This document shows, one piece after another, positions 42,409-53,830 of a DNA stretch of 64,000 nucleotides. How positions within the stretch are numbered: the stretch's first letter is position 1; every line of letters starts with the position of its first letter. Position numbers and translations under genes: made by a program. This DNA is from Streptomyces cirratus. Lineage in GTDB: Bacteria; Actinomycetota; Actinomycetes; Streptomycetales; Streptomycetaceae. The stretch lies in NCBI RefSeq assembly GCF_014650775.1, contig NZ_BMVP01000002.1:496001-560000 (forward strand), given 5' to 3'. Under the pieces are notes generated by a model, which saw only the letters and a list, made by a program, of their open reading frames with translations, had not been told where the DNA came from and made no database searches.

Positions 42409-44493
42409 TCAGCCGGACTCGCCGCGGGGCAGCGTGAGTTCGAACCAGACGACCTTTCCGCTGCTCAGCCGGGTGGCACCCCACCGGCGGGCCATCCGGT
42501 TGACGAGGAACAGGCCCCGGCCGCCCTCGTCCGTGTCCCGGGCCCGGCGCTGGCGCGGCAGCTGCGGGGAGTCGTCGCCGACCTCGCAGCGCAGCACGTC
42601 CGTCCTCAGCAGACGCAAGGTCACGGGCCGCTCGGCGTACCGGACGGCATTCGTCACCACCTCGCTGACCAGCAGTTCCAGGGAGTCCTGTAGTTCCTCC
42701 AGGCCCCAACGGGCGAGCGCCCGGCGGGCGAAGCGGCGGGCCCGCCCGGGAGCGGTCTCCTCCGGGTCCAGGAACCAGTACGCCACGTCACTGGGCGCGA
42801 TCCCGTCGAAGCGGGCCGCCAGCAGCGCGATGTCGTCGTCCCGGTCGCCGGGGCCGAGCATGTCCAGCACGTCGTCGCACAGCGCCTCCAGCGGTGGCGG
42901 ATGGTCCACGCCGGTCAGCTGCGCGGTGGTGGCCAGCCGCTCCCGCAGCTGCTCGATGCCGGTCCAGACGTCACGGAGGCGGGACTCCACCAGCCCGTCG
43001 GTGTACAGCAGCAGGGTGGCCCCCGCCGGAGCGTCCAGCTCCACCGCCTCGAAGTCCACCCCGCCGACGCCGATGGGGGCGCCCGGCGGTACGCGCAGCA
43101 CCTCCGCGCGCCCACCCAGGTGCAGCAGCACCGGCGGCGGGTGGCCGGCGTTGGCGATGGTGATCCGGTGCGAGACGGGGTCGTAGACCGCGTAGAGGCA
43201 GGTGGCCATCCGGTCGGAACCCAGGCGCTGCGCCTGCTCGTCCAGGTGGTGCAGGACCTCCGCGGGCGGCAGGTCGAGCTGCGCCAGGGTCTGCGCCGTG
43301 GTGCGGAGCTGCCCCATGATCGCGGCGGAGGTCATGGAGTGGCCCATGACGTCACCCACGACCAGCGCGACGCGGCTGCCGGGCAGCGGTATGGCGTCGT
43401 ACCAGTCGCCGCCGACCCGGGCCGTCTCGGCGGCCGGCAGGTAGCGGGAGGCGAGGCGGACCCCGGTGGGCTGGGGAAGGCTGTCGGGGAGCATGGTGCG
43501 CTGGAGCTCGTCGGCGATGTACGCCTCGCGGCCGTACAGCACCGCCTTGTCGATGCCGAGCGCGGTGTGCGTGGCCAGCTGGGCCGCGACCAGCAGGTCG
43601 TTGGTCTCGAAGGCGGGCCGCTCCGGGGTGCGCAGGAACACCGCCGCGCCGATCACCCGGCGCCGCCCGCGCAGCGGCGCGAGGATCGCCCGCTGCCCGC
43701 GCGGGACGGGGTGGTCGCCGCCCAGTAGCTCCGACAGGGCGTCCTTCGCGGCGACGGAGGACCCGAACACGGGGCGGACGCCGCGCAGCACCTCGGCGAG
43801 CGGGCCGCCCGGCCGGATCTCGCACAGCTCGGACGCGGGCAGGTCACCCTGCGGGCCGACCAGCGGCAGACGGCTGAAATCGAGTTCGCCGCCGGACCCG
43901 GCCGTCCCGCTGAACTCACCGCCCGTCAGGTCGTCCAGGGGCCGGAGCCGGTCGGTGCGGCGCAGCCTTAAGACGACCGGGCCGACGGGACGCTCGTCGC
44001 CGACCGGCAGCGGATCGCGCAGGTAGACGAGGATGGCGTCGGAGAACGTCGGCACGGTGGCCCGGCACAGGCCGAGCACGATCTCGTCCAGGTCGATGCC
44101 GCGCGCGATCCGGCGGGTGGCCGCGCCGACGAAGCGCAGCCGGTCGCCCTCGCGGCGCGCGGCGGTGACGTCCGCCGTCCCGCCGCCCGGCCCGGCCGAA
44201 CCGGCCCCGACGGTGCCCGCGCCGCTCACCGCGGACGTCCCGTCGAGCGCCGCACGGGCGCCGCCCGCCGTACCGCTGCCGCCGCCCTTGCCCGCGCTGC
44301 CGCCCCGGGGCCGGGGCAGTCCGGCGGACCGGCCCGGCGTGCGGGCGCCGTCCGGGTCGCCGGCCGTGTTCTGCGCATGCGTGCGCACGGCCTCGGCGGC
44401 CACGATCGGGGCCTTGCCGTGGCCGGCGTCATCCGTACCTCCGCCGGAGGCGACGGGCTGCGGGCCCTCCTGGGAGGTGGGGTACTCCGTCAC
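42409..44493 (-). CDS. SpoIIE/RsbU-type PP2C phosphatase fused to an anti-sigma-factor kinase domain
   Basis: The 694-residue protein has a low-complexity Gly/Ala N-terminus (1-110), a GAF-like sensor region (about 115-350), a PP2C-SIG phosphatase domain (about 375-560) with GGDWYDA, GDVMGHS, YTDGLVE and DDDIALL, and a HATPase_c_2 domain (about 580-690) with SEVVTNAVRYA and EGGRGLFLVNRMARRWG. It therefore joins an RsbU-like phosphatase and an RsbW-like kinase in one chain, the classic switch for anti-anti-sigma factors. The GTG at 44493 has no strong ribosome binding site. Cytoplasmic. Confidence 0.9.
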   Translation of the reverse strand: MTEYPTSQEGPQPVASGGGTDDAGHGKAPIVAAEAVRTHAQNTAGDPDGARTPGRSAGLPRPRGGSAGKGGGSGTAGGARAALDGTSAVSGAGTVGAGSAGPGGGTADVTAARREGDRLRFVGAATRRIARGIDLDEIVLGLCRATVPTFSDAILVYLRDPLPVGDERPVGPVVLRLRRTDRLRPLDDLTGGEFSGTAGSGGELDFSRLPLVGPQGDLPASELCEIRPGGPLAEVLRGVRPVFGSSVAAKDALSELLGGDHPVPRGQRAILAPLRGRRRVIGAAVFLRTPERPAFETNDLLVAAQLATHTALGIDKAVLYGREAYIADELQRTMLPDSLPQPTGVRLASRYLPAAETARVGGDWYDAIPLPGSRVALVVGDVMGHSMTSAAIMGQLRTTAQTLAQLDLPPAEVLHHLDEQAQRLGSDRMATCLYAVYDPVSHRITIANAGHPPPVLLHLGGRAEVLRVPPGAPIGVGGVDFEAVELDAPAGATLLLYTDGLVESRLRDVWTGIEQLRERLATTAQLTGVDHPPPLEALCDDVLDMLGPGDRDDDIALLAARFDGIAPSDVAYWFLDPEETAPGRARRFARRALARWGLEELQDSLELLVSEVVTNAVRYAERPVTLRLLRTDVLRCEVGDDSPQLPRQRRARDTDEGGRGLFLVNRMARRWGATRLSSGKVVWFELTLPRGESG

Positions 44494-44723
44494 GCGTGGA
44501 TTTCCGTCCGTTTGCGCTCGATGTGCGCTGCACTCAACTCGGTTCAGTCGCGGTATACCCGCTCAGCGGCAGGGGCACCACCGCCCCGCGGTTCCGCGTC
44601 CCGCTCGTTACCTCACCTCGCGTCGGTCCGGCGCCCAAGTCCCGTGCGCGGCACGTCGATTACGGATGCTCAGCCCGGCGGAGGACGATCCTACGGTTGA
44701 ACCCCGGGGGCGCATCAAGGGTC
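44494..44723. other. Intergenic region upstream of the PP2C gene
   Basis: The 230-base gap between two minus-strand genes should contain the PP2C promoter. It is modestly AT-richer near 44500-44570. I find no operator-like palindrome and no small gene. Confidence 0.35.
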
Positions 44724-45455
44724 TCATGACGTCATATGCGCCGGGGTGCGGTCCCACTCCTCGGGCAGTACCGGAACCGGCCAACGTGGATCGGGGCGCC
44801 AGTCCTGCCAGGCGTCGCGGAACGGCGGCCCCCACTCCTTGACGACCTCCACCGCCGCGCGGCCCGCGTCCTCCACCCGGCGCGCCAGCGCGGGGTCCAT
44901 CAGCCCGACCCGCCGCGCCTGCGCGAACTCGTCCTCGTCGCGCCACACCCAGCTGCGGTCGGGGTACACGCAGATGTCGAGGAAATGGTCCACGGAGTCA
45001 ACGCCGCCGGACCACCGGGTCCGCGGCTCCTCCAGGTTGACGTACCAGTTCTTGAACCGCCAGCCGTGCTCCCAGAACAGCCACACCGACCACGGCTCCC
45101 CGGGCCTGGCCAGTTTCAGCACCCCCGCCCCGAACCAGCGCGAGCGTGCGGTGGTGCGCGGCGCGGTGTAGCGGGTGGCGAGGGGCTCTTCGTGCACCGG
45201 GGTGCCGTCGGCGAGCACCGGCTTGACGCATTCGGTGCCGGGCGCCATCCACACCGCCAGCAGCTCGGCGGTGTCCTGCACCACCGTCACCGGCCGGCAG
45301 ATGTGCACGGGGCCCCGGCGGCCCGGGGCGTGGTCGCGGTAGCGCCAGAGGATCTGCTCCCCGGGCGCCCAGCGCGTGTCCGGCGTCCCACCGTGCGTGG
45401 CGCCCCGCGCGGGGCCGTGCGCGTCGCGGTCCCCGCGGCCTCCGGTACCTGTCAT
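44724..45455 (-). CDS. DUF402 domain protein
   Basis: The 243-residue protein opens with a Gly/Arg-rich stretch. A DUF402 domain follows: GEQILWRYRDH, RPVTVVQDTAELLAVWMAPG, then GWRFKNWYVNLEEPRTRW, the acidic DSVDHFLDICVYPDRSW and WRDEDEFAQA. DUF402 includes FomD, a nucleotide (CMP-phosphonate) hydrolase, and several RNA-metabolism phosphatases, so a divalent-metal phosphoric-ester hydrolase is likely. The ATG at 45455 lacks a ribosome binding site and has TAAGAT exactly six bases upstream, so the mRNA is probably leaderless. Confidence 0.85.
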   Translation of the reverse strand: MTGTGGRGDRDAHGPARGATHGGTPDTRWAPGEQILWRYRDHAPGRRGPVHICRPVTVVQDTAELLAVWMAPGTECVKPVLADGTPVHEEPLATRYTAPRTTARSRWFGAGVLKLARPGEPWSVWLFWEHGWRFKNWYVNLEEPRTRWSGGVDSVDHFLDICVYPDRSWVWRDEDEFAQARRVGLMDPALARRVEDAGRAAVEVVKEWGPPFRDAWQDWRPDPRWPVPVLPEEWDRTPAHMTS

Positions 45456-45461
45456 GCGCAG

Positions 45462-45467
45462 ATCTTA
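45462..45467 (-). promoter_or_regulatory. -10 element TAAGAT for leaderless DUF402 mRNA
   Basis: Read on the minus strand, TAAGAT, six bases and ATG. The predicted transcription start is the A of the start codon. Confidence 0.5.
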
Positions 45468-45557
45468 GGGCGGGTGCCCGTCCCTGTGCTGCGGTGCAGG
45501 TCACGGCCTCGTCCGGGGACGGGAAACGACCGGATCCGGACCCCGTCCCCGGGGTGT

Positions 45558-46973
45558 TCAGGGCCGGGTCATACCCAGCACGTCCAACGCCTCGTCCAGC
45601 TCCGCGAGGGTGAGGGCGCCCCGTTCGACGTAGCCGGATTCGAGCACGACCTCCCGGATCGTCTTGCGCTCAGCCAGGGCCCGCTTGGCCACCTTGGCGG
45701 CCTCCTCGTAGCCGATGTAGCGGTTCAGCGGGGTCACCACGGAGGGCGAGGACTCCGCGTACTCCCTGGCCCGCTCGGAGTTGGCGGTGATCCCGTCCAC
45801 CGTCCGGTCGGCCAGCAGCCGGCTCGCGTTGCCCAGCAGCCGGATCGATTCGAGCAGGTTCCGGGCCATCAGCGGGATCATCACGTTGAGCTCGAAGTTG
45901 CCGGACGCGCCCCCCACGGCGACTGCCGCGTCGTTGCCCGTCACCTGCGCTGCCACCATCAGGACGGCCTCCGGGATGACCGGATTGACCTTCCCCGGCA
46001 TGATCGAGGACCCCGGCTGGAGATCCGGGAGATTGATTTCGGCCAATCCGGTGCGCGGGCCCGAGGCCATCCAGCGCAGATCGTTGCAGATCTTGGTGAG
46101 GGAGACGGCGACCGTACGGAGCATCCCCGAGGTCTCCACCAGCGCGTCCCGGGCGCCCTGGGCCTCGAAGTGGTCCCGCGCCTCGGTCAGCGGCAGTCCC
46201 GTCGCGGCGGCCACCTCCGCGATCACCGCGGCGGAGAACCCGGGCGGGGTGTTGATCCCGGTGCCCACCGCCGTGCCGCCCAAGGGCAGCTCGGCGAGCC
46301 GGGGCAGGGCCGCGCGCAACCGCTCGACGCCGTGGCGCACCTGGGCCGCGTACCCGCCGAACTCCTGGCCGAGGGTGACCGGGGTGGCGTCCATCAGGTG
46401 CGTACGCCCGGCCTTGACCACCTCCGCGAACTCGGCGGACTTGCGCTCCAGCGCGACGGCGAGGTGCTCCAGTGCCGGGATCAGTTCGCCGGTGACGGCG
46501 GCGGTCGCCGCGATGTGCACGGAGGAGGGGAAGACGTCGTTGGAGCTCTGCGAGGCGTTGACGTGGTCGTTGGGGTGCACCGGGCGGCCGAGCCGCTCGC
46601 TCGCCAACGTGGCGATCACCTCGTTGGTGTTCATGTTGGACGAGGTCCCGGACCCGGTCTGGAACACGTCGACGGGGAAGTGCTCGTCCCAGCGGCCGTC
46701 GGCGACCTCCTCGGCGGCGGAGCGGATCGCCCCGGCGACGTCCTCGTCCAGGACGCCGAGCCGGGCGTTGACCAGCGCGGCGGCGGCCTTGATGCGGGCC
46801 AGGGCGGCGATGTGGGCGCGCTCCAGCCGCTGGCCGGACACGGGGAAGTTCTCCACCGCGCGCTGGGTCTGGGCCCGCCACTTGGCGTGTGCGGGTACCC
46901 GTACCTCGCCCATGGAGTCGTGCTCGATCCGGAACTCGGCGGGGTCCTGTGCGGGCTGCTGATCGTCGGTCAT
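45558..46973 (-). CDS. fumC: Class II fumarate hydratase FumC
   Basis: This 471-residue member of the fumarase/aspartase superfamily has the signature [12 protein letters not shown] and the loops [14 protein letters not shown] and [19 protein letters not shown]. It interconverts fumarate and malate without an iron-sulfur cluster. The ATG at 46973 follows GAGGAGG by nine bases. A class I fumarase gene lies only 2.6 kb away on the same strand, so the genome carries oxidant-tolerant and iron-dependent versions side by side. Confidence 0.95.
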   Translation of the reverse strand: MTDDQQPAQDPAEFRIEHDSMGEVRVPAHAKWRAQTQRAVENFPVSGQRLERAHIAALARIKAAAALVNARLGVLDEDVAGAIRSAAEEVADGRWDEHFPVDVFQTGSGTSSNMNTNEVIATLASERLGRPVHPNDHVNASQSSNDVFPSSVHIAATAAVTGELIPALEHLAVALERKSAEFAEVVKAGRTHLMDATPVTLGQEFGGYAAQVRHGVERLRAALPRLAELPLGGTAVGTGINTPPGFSAAVIAEVAAATGLPLTEARDHFEAQGARDALVETSGMLRTVAVSLTKICNDLRWMASGPRTGLAEINLPDLQPGSSIMPGKVNPVIPEAVLMVAAQVTGNDAAVAVGGASGNFELNVMIPLMARNLLESIRLLGNASRLLADRTVDGITANSERAREYAESSPSVVTPLNRYIGYEEAAKVAKRALAERKTIREVVLESGYVERGALTLAELDEALDVLGMTRP

Positions 46974-47080
46974 GTTCGTAGCCTCCTCAAAAAGTTGAGC
47001 AATTGTCTTGTTAGAAGTGTTCCCAACTCCCCTACCGGCCAGTAAATACCGGGGGTAACACTGATATCGGGGAGGCGTTC

Positions 47081-48610
47081 ATGGCACGTGCACGTACGAA
47101 ACCCAGGCTCAGATCTACCTTCGCCGCCGTCGCGGCGATCGCGGCCGCCCTCGGGGGCGTCACCGCCATCACCCCCATGGCCCAGGCGGCACCCGTCGCC
47201 GGACCGGCCGCCACCCCCCTCTCGCCCGAACTGGAAGCCATCCGGGCGGCCGAGGCCACCAAGATCTACGGGGACCCGGCCGTCCGTCCGCTCGCCGACC
47301 GCAAGACCGGCCTGATCTCGCTCGGCGACAGCGAGATTTCGGGCGAGGGCGTCGGCAACTACGACCCCGCCACCAATACGTCCGCCAACCAGTGCCACCG
47401 CTCGCCCGACTCCGCCATCCACCGCACCGGCATCCCGGCCGACCTCACCTTCAACGTCGCCTGCTCCGGCGGGTACACCGGCAACATCCGCATCGGCGGC
47501 AGCAAGCAGTACCCCGACGAGCTGGTGCAGAGCGACAACCTGGCCATCAAGGCCCGCAACACCCGCATCAAGATGGTGCTGCTGGTCGCCGGCGCCAACG
47601 ACGACCTCCAGTTCGGGCCCGTCATGACGGACTGCGTCACCCGCTGGGTGCTCAGCCAGGGCGCCTGCGAGCCCAAGTACGGCCCCGGCTGGCAGGCCCG
47701 CGTCGACGGCCTCAAGCCCAAGGTGGAGGCCACCGTCGCGGACCTCAAGACGGTCATGCGCGAAGCGGGTTACGCCGACTCCGACTACAAACTGGTCGTC
47801 ATGGGCTACCCGAGCCCCATCGGTCCCGACTTCAACGACAACCCGAACTTCCCCGGCAAGCTCCCCGGAGGCTGCGCCGGCTACGACTCCGACGCCGCCT
47901 GGGGCCGCAACTACGCGGTACCCACGTTCGAGAAGGGCATGCGCGAGGCGGCCCTCGCCTCCGGCGCCACCTACCTGGACGACTCGCGGCTCTTCCACGG
48001 CCACGAGGTGTGCATGGAGGACGCCTGGGCCCGCGGGCTCTACCTCGACCTCGGGGACCACTTCCCGTGGGACGAGAACACCGCCCGGCAGTCCTTCCAC
48101 CCCAACTACCGGGGCCACGGCGCCTTCGCCTCCTGCCTCACCCAGCTCTACAACTCCGGTCTGCGCGAAGCCTCCTGCGCAGACCCGGCGAGCACGGGCA
48201 CCCCGGTCCTGACCGCCGGCGCCTGGGACTCCCTCTACCGGCCCCTCAAGAACGAGGCCACCGGCAACTGCCTCGACACCTTCGGCGGGTCCAGCGCCAA
48301 CGACACCAAGGTGGTGGGCTGGGACTGCCACGGCGGCCGCAACCAGGGCTGGTGGTACGACGCCACCCGCAAGGCCCTGCACACCGAACTGACCCAGGAC
48401 CGCTGCCTGGACGCCCCCGGCGCCGGCTACGGCAACGGCACCGCCCTGATCATCTACAACTGCCACGGCGGAGCGAACCAGCAGTTCGTCCGCGACGGCG
48501 CCACGCTGCGCCCCGCGGCCGCCCCCGGCATGTGCCTGACCGTCGCCGCCCCGCACGAACCGCTGCGCCTGCAGACCTGCAACGGCTCGCCCAACCAGCG
48601 CTTCGTCTGA
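47081..48610 (+). CDS. Secreted SGNH-family lipase/esterase with ricin-type lectin domain
   Basis: This 509-residue preprotein has a twin-basic signal peptide (1-36, ending MAQAAP), then an SGNH hydrolase domain (about 60-365) with block I LISLGDSEISG, LVAGANDD (Asn of block III) and the catalytic His in SFHPNYRGHG. The C-terminal ~115 residues form a ricin-B-type carbohydrate-binding domain with repeated QxW-like motifs (NQGWWYD, NQQFV, NQRFV). Several Cys pairs suit secretion. The lectin suggests it works on cell-wall or plant-surface material. The ATG follows GGGGAGG. Confidence 0.9.
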   Translation: MARARTKPRLRSTFAAVAAIAAALGGVTAITPMAQAAPVAGPAATPLSPELEAIRAAEATKIYGDPAVRPLADRKTGLISLGDSEISGEGVGNYDPATNTSANQCHRSPDSAIHRTGIPADLTFNVACSGGYTGNIRIGGSKQYPDELVQSDNLAIKARNTRIKMVLLVAGANDDLQFGPVMTDCVTRWVLSQGACEPKYGPGWQARVDGLKPKVEATVADLKTVMREAGYADSDYKLVVMGYPSPIGPDFNDNPNFPGKLPGGCAGYDSDAAWGRNYAVPTFEKGMREAALASGATYLDDSRLFHGHEVCMEDAWARGLYLDLGDHFPWDENTARQSFHPNYRGHGAFASCLTQLYNSGLREASCADPASTGTPVLTAGAWDSLYRPLKNEATGNCLDTFGGSSANDTKVVGWDCHGGRNQGWWYDATRKALHTELTQDRCLDAPGAGYGNGTALIIYNCHGGANQQFVRDGATLRPAAAPGMCLTVAAPHEPLRLQTCNGSPNQRFV

Positions 48611-48630
48611 CCCGCCCCCGCACACCCCCC

Positions 48631-48657
48631 ACACCCGGCCGGTCCCCGGCCGGGTGT
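48631..48657. terminator. Convergent 12-bp hairpin between SGNH hydrolase and GDPD genes
   Basis: ACACCCGGCCGG and CCGGCCGGGTGT pair perfectly around a three-base loop. No U-tract; the genes converge here, with the GDPD stop at 48660. Confidence 0.7.
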
Positions 48658-48659
48658 CC

Positions 48660-49457
48660 TCATCGCCCTCGACGCCGCTCCGGCCGCTCCGGCCGCTCCA
48701 CGAGTGCCCTCACCTCGCGGGGGCGGTTGGTGATCAGCGTGTCCACGCCCAGGCGCAGGCACAGCTCCACGTCCTCGGGCTCGTCCACCGTCCACACCCG
48801 CACCCCGAGCCCCTTGGCCTTGAGCCGCCCCACCAGCCCCGGGTCGCGCCGCACCAGGTCGATGCCCGGGCCGGCGTGCGTGGCGTACGGCGGGCGCAGG
48901 GGGCGCAGCGGCCGCTCGATCAGGTACACGGCGGGCAGGCCGGGCGCGAGCCGGTGCAGCCGGGTCAGGGCGGTCCGCGAGAAGCTCATCACCTCGATGA
49001 GGCCGTCCCTGCCGTCGGCGAGCCCGTGCTCCTTGAGCACCCGTACGAGTTCGGCCTCCAGCCGGCCGCCGGCGCGGGTGGGGTGCTTGGTCTCGACGGC
49101 CAGCCCGACGGGCCGTCCGGCGGCCAGCGCCTCCTTGAGCAGGTCCTCGAAGAGCAGCACCTGCGCCCCGCGGTGCTCCTCGCCCTTCCACCGGCCGAAG
49201 TCGAGCGCGGCCAGCTCCTCGTACGTCATGGCGGAGACCACCCCGCGCCCGTCCGAGGTCCGCTCCACCCGCCGGTCGTGCACGCACACGAGCCGCCCGT
49301 CGGCACTGAGCCGCACGTCGCACTCCAGCGCGTCGGCCCCGTCGGCAATGGCCTGCCGGTACGCGGCCAGCGTGTGCTCGGGGTGCTCGAACGAAGCCCC
49401 GCGATGGGCGATGACCCGGATCGTGCGACCGGTGCGGAGGGGGGACGTCACAGTCAT
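48660..49457 (-). CDS. Glycerophosphodiester phosphodiesterase family protein
   Basis: The 265-residue protein has the GDPD barrel motifs VIAHRGASFEHPEHTL (with His/Arg of HRG; the usual ENT is EHT here), ALECDVRLSADGRLVCVHD and a late VRVWTVDEPED. It hydrolyses glycerophosphodiesters to glycerol-3-phosphate and an alcohol. No signal peptide is visible, so it is probably cytoplasmic, although export is not excluded. ATG at 49457 with AAGGA upstream. Confidence 0.88.
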   Translation of the reverse strand: MTVTSPLRTGRTIRVIAHRGASFEHPEHTLAAYRQAIADGADALECDVRLSADGRLVCVHDRRVERTSDGRGVVSAMTYEELAALDFGRWKGEEHRGAQVLLFEDLLKEALAAGRPVGLAVETKHPTRAGGRLEAELVRVLKEHGLADGRDGLIEVMSFSRTALTRLHRLAPGLPAVYLIERPLRPLRPPYATHAGPGIDLVRRDPGLVGRLKAKGLGVRVWTVDEPEDVELCLRLGVDTLITNRPREVRALVERPERPERRRGR

Positions 49458-49577
49458 ACGGGGATCCTTGCGAACCGGGATGAACGGGAAGCCACCTCCC
49501 CGCCACCCCGACGTTAACCGACCCCGCCCCACCACCCGCCCGCGCCCCGCCCACCCGCCCGGGGCGCGCGGGCCGGG

Positions 49578-51245
<1,668 letters not shown>

Positions 51246-51402
51246 CGTGGCCATTCCTCACTCGGCAGACAGCGCTGGCGACCAATTGGCAGCGCAGTCC
51301 ACCAGCGTAGGACCTCGCCGGACGGCTGTGCTTGTGAGGTAAGGCTCACTGGCCGGGGCAGGGCACGCCGCGCAAGGAGTATCGCGATCTATCGTGTTTG
51401 GC

Positions 51403-51408
51403 TATGCT
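51403..51408 (+). promoter_or_regulatory. -10 element TATGCT for leaderless DUF1707 mRNA, with ATCGCGAT palindrome upstream
   Basis: TATGCT ends six bases before the GTG at 51415, so transcription should begin at the start codon. ATCGCGAT, repeated partly as ATCTATCG, occupies the spacer/-35 region (51381-51394) and may be an operator. Confidence 0.55.
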
Positions 51409-51414
51409 GGCTTC

Positions 51415-52101
51415 GTGGACCTGGAAAAGCACCCCGCCGCCCCTGCCGCGCCCGCCGTCCCCCCGGCAGTCGGGCTGCGCGCCTCCGACGCCGACCGGGA
51501 CCGGATCGCACAGATCCTGGCCGACGCCCTGGCCGAAGGCCGGCTGACCGCCGAGGAGCATTCCGACCGCCTGGACTCCCTCTACGCCGTGAAGACGGTC
51601 GGGGAACTGGACGTGCTCGTACGTGACCTGCCCGCCGCCCACGGCGCGGCCTGGGCGCCCGCGGCGAGCCCGCCGCCACCCGTGCCCGTCGCCGGCCCGC
51701 AGGGACCCGCGGCGGAGACGGTGCTCGCCGTCTGCAGTTCCGCGACGCGCAAGGGCCGCTGGCGGCCGGGCGCGCTCATCCGGGCGGTCTCGGTCCTCGG
51801 CGACGTATCCCTCGACCTCACCGAGGCGGTGTTCGAGCAGCAGGTCACCGAGATCAACGTGAGCTGCGTCCTCGGCAACGTCGACATCGTCGTCCCGGAG
51901 AACGTGACGCTGCGCGGCTACGGCGGCGGCGTGCTCGGCAACTTCGAGGTGACCGACGGGAGCGCCGCGGGGGCCGACCCGCAGGCACCGGTGGTGATCG
52001 TGCGCGGCTTCGCGCTGCTGGGCAACGTCGAGGTCCGGCCCAAGCGCGGCTCCCGCGTCACCGACCTGGCGGCCAAGCTGCGCGGCCGGCCGGGCACCTG
52101 A
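51415..52101 (+). CDS. DUF1707 (SHOCT-like) domain protein
   Basis: The 228-residue protein has a DUF1707 domain at about 20-72 with the usual LRASDADRDRIAQILADAL and GRLTAEEHSDRLD motifs. A Pro-rich linker and a C-terminal domain with repeated Gly-rich hairpins (SVLGDVSLDL, CVLGNVDIVV, GVLGNFEV, ALLGNVEV) resemble the cell-wall-active YvqF-like or polymer-type beta helix. No membrane segment is seen. The GTG at 51415 has no ribosome binding site but a TATGCT -10 six bases before, so a leaderless message is likely. Function unknown. Confidence 0.8.
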   Translation: MDLEKHPAAPAAPAVPPAVGLRASDADRDRIAQILADALAEGRLTAEEHSDRLDSLYAVKTVGELDVLVRDLPAAHGAAWAPAASPPPPVPVAGPQGPAAETVLAVCSSATRKGRWRPGALIRAVSVLGDVSLDLTEAVFEQQVTEINVSCVLGNVDIVVPENVTLRGYGGGVLGNFEVTDGSAAGADPQAPVVIVRGFALLGNVEVRPKRGSRVTDLAAKLRGRPGT

Positions 52102-52264
52102 ACGCTGCGGCCCGACGGCCGGAACGCCTGGGAGCGGAGGGACGCGTTTCGGTCGAAGTCCGGTGGAGCGGCCGACGCGCGGCACGCAGTGCTTAGGGGC
52201 ACGCACAGCGGGTAGGGACAGTCGCATCGTCTCTCGCTCGCGTATACGTCGTCAGGAGTAGACC

Positions 52265-52663
52265 GTGCCGCATCCGCCGCATCAGTCCCTGCAGGTAGCC
52301 GCCGTCAAGACGCTCCAGGCGCGTCCGTCCGCCGTGCCGAGGCCGCGGATGCCGGCGAGGGAAGAGGACGGCCCATGGCATGCGGAGGCGGTGTGCCGCA
52401 GGGACGAGGCGGGGCTGTTCTTCGCGCCCTCCAAGGAGCCCACCGCGGCGCGGCTCGCCCGCGAGGAGGCCGCCAAGCGGGTCTGCGCGCGGTGCCCGGT
52501 GATGGTCGCCTGCCGGGAGCACGCACTCCTGCAGCCCGAGCCCTACGGGGTGTGGGGCGGACTGACCGCCGCCGAGCGGCGCGTCGTACTGGCCCGGCGG
52601 CGGCGCCGGTCCGCGGAGCTGCGCCAGGCCGGCGGGGCGGGACCGGTCGCGGCCGCGGGCTGA
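52265..52663 (+). CDS. WhiB-family iron-sulfur transcription factor
   Basis: This 132-residue WhiB-like protein has the four cluster ligands: one Cys in AVCRRDEAG and three in CARCPVMVAC. GVWGG follows (in YGVWGGLT), then a basic C-terminal region RRRRRS. WhiB-like proteins hold a [4Fe-4S] cluster and usually bind sigma factor region 4. The GTG at 52265 follows AGGAG by seven bases. Its position next to glpX agrees with my recollection of S. coelicolor wblI, but I did not verify this. A convergent terminator lies downstream. Confidence 0.9.
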   Translation: MPHPPHQSLQVAAVKTLQARPSAVPRPRMPAREEDGPWHAEAVCRRDEAGLFFAPSKEPTAARLAREEAAKRVCARCPVMVACREHALLQPEPYGVWGGLTAAERRVVLARRRRRSAELRQAGGAGPVAAAG

Positions 52664-52729
52664 GCCGGGGCCGCCGACGCGGCGGGGCGCCCCTCCGTAC
52701 GAAGGAACGTGAGCGGACAGAACGCGCGC

Positions 52730-52760
52730 GGGGCGGTCCTCCACCATGGAGGACCGCCCC
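52730..52760. terminator. Convergent 13-bp hairpin between WhiB-like and glpX genes
   Basis: GGGGCGGTCCTCC (52730-52742) and GGAGGACCGCCCC (52748-52760) pair perfectly with a five-base loop. It lies between converging genes and has no U-tract. Confidence 0.7.
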
Positions 52761-52798
52761 ACGCACGTCGGGCCCGCGGGATCCGGGTCGGCCCGTTC

Positions 52799-53830
52799 CT
52801 ACCGGGCGCGGTCGAAGTCGATGGCGCTGTAGGCGCGCAGCTTCGACAGCCGGTGGGTGGAGTCGATCTGCCGGATCGTGCCCGACTTCGACCGCATGAC
52901 CAGCGAGGACGTGGTGGCGGTCTCCGAGCGGTAGTGGACGCCGCGCAGCAGCTCGCCGTCCGTGATGCCGGTGGCGACGAAGAAGACGTTGTCGCCGGAC
53001 ACCAGGTCGTTGGTGTGCAGGACGCGGTCCAGGTCGTGGCCGGCGTCGATGGCCTTCTGGCGCTCGGCGTCGTCCTTGGGCCACAGCTTGCCCTGGATCG
53101 TTCCGCCCAGGCACTTGATGGCGCAGGCCGAGATGATGCCCTCGGGGGTGCCGCCGATGCCGAGGAGCAGGTCCACGCCGGTGCCCTCGCGCACCGCCAT
53201 GACCGAGCCCGCGACGTCGCCGTCCGAGATGAACTTGATGCGGGCGCCGGTCTCGCGGATCTCCTTGACGATGCCCTCGTGGCGGGGACGGTCCAGGATG
53301 ACGACGGTGACGTCCTCGACGGCGATGCTCTTCGCCTTGGCGACCCGGCGGATGTTGACCGAGACGGGGGCGTTGATGTCGACGAAGTCGGCGGCCTCGG
53401 GGCCGGTGACCAGCTTGTCCATGTAGAACACCGCGGACGGGTCGAACATGGTGCCGCGGTCGGCGGCGGCCAGGACGGCGATGGCGTTGGGCATGCCCTT
53501 GGCGTTCAGGGTGGTGCCGTCGATCGGGTCCACGGCGATGTCGACCTCGGCACCGGTGCCGTCGCCGACCTGCTCGCCGTTGAAGAGCATCGGTGCTTCG
53601 TCCTTCTCGCCCTCGCCGATGACGACGACGCCGTTCATCGAGACGGTGGAGATCAGGGTGCGCATGGCGTTGACCGCCGCGCCGTCCGCGCCGAGCTTGT
53701 CACCGCGGCCCACCCAGCGGCCGGCGGCCAGGGCGGCGGCTTCGGTGACGCGGACGAGTTCCAGGGCGAGGTTGCGGTCGGGGGCGTCGGGCGAGACTTC
53801 GAGCTGGGGCGGCAGGTTGTGCTCGGTCAT
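52799..53830 (-). CDS. glpX: Class II fructose-1,6-bisphosphatase GlpX
   Basis: The 343-residue enzyme has the GlpX motifs [16 protein letters not shown], the metal-binding [12 protein letters not shown], and [20 protein letters not shown]. It dephosphorylates fructose-1,6-bisphosphate in gluconeogenesis and needs Mg2+ or Mn2+. ATG at 53830 follows AAAGGTG; longer readings upstream have no ribosome binding site. It is monocistronic between two convergent hairpins or promoters. Confidence 0.95.
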   Translation of the reverse strand: MTEHNLPPQLEVSPDAPDRNLALELVRVTEAAALAAGRWVGRGDKLGADGAAVNAMRTLISTVSMNGVVVIGEGEKDEAPMLFNGEQVGDGTGAEVDIAVDPIDGTTLNAKGMPNAIAVLAAADRGTMFDPSAVFYMDKLVTGPEAADFVDINAPVSVNIRRVAKAKSIAVEDVTVVILDRPRHEGIVKEIRETGARIKFISDGDVAGSVMAVREGTGVDLLLGIGGTPEGIISACAIKCLGGTIQGKLWPKDDAERQKAIDAGHDLDRVLHTNDLVSGDNVFFVATGITDGELLRGVHYRSETATTSSLVMRSKSGTIRQIDSTHRLSKLRAYSAIDFDRAR

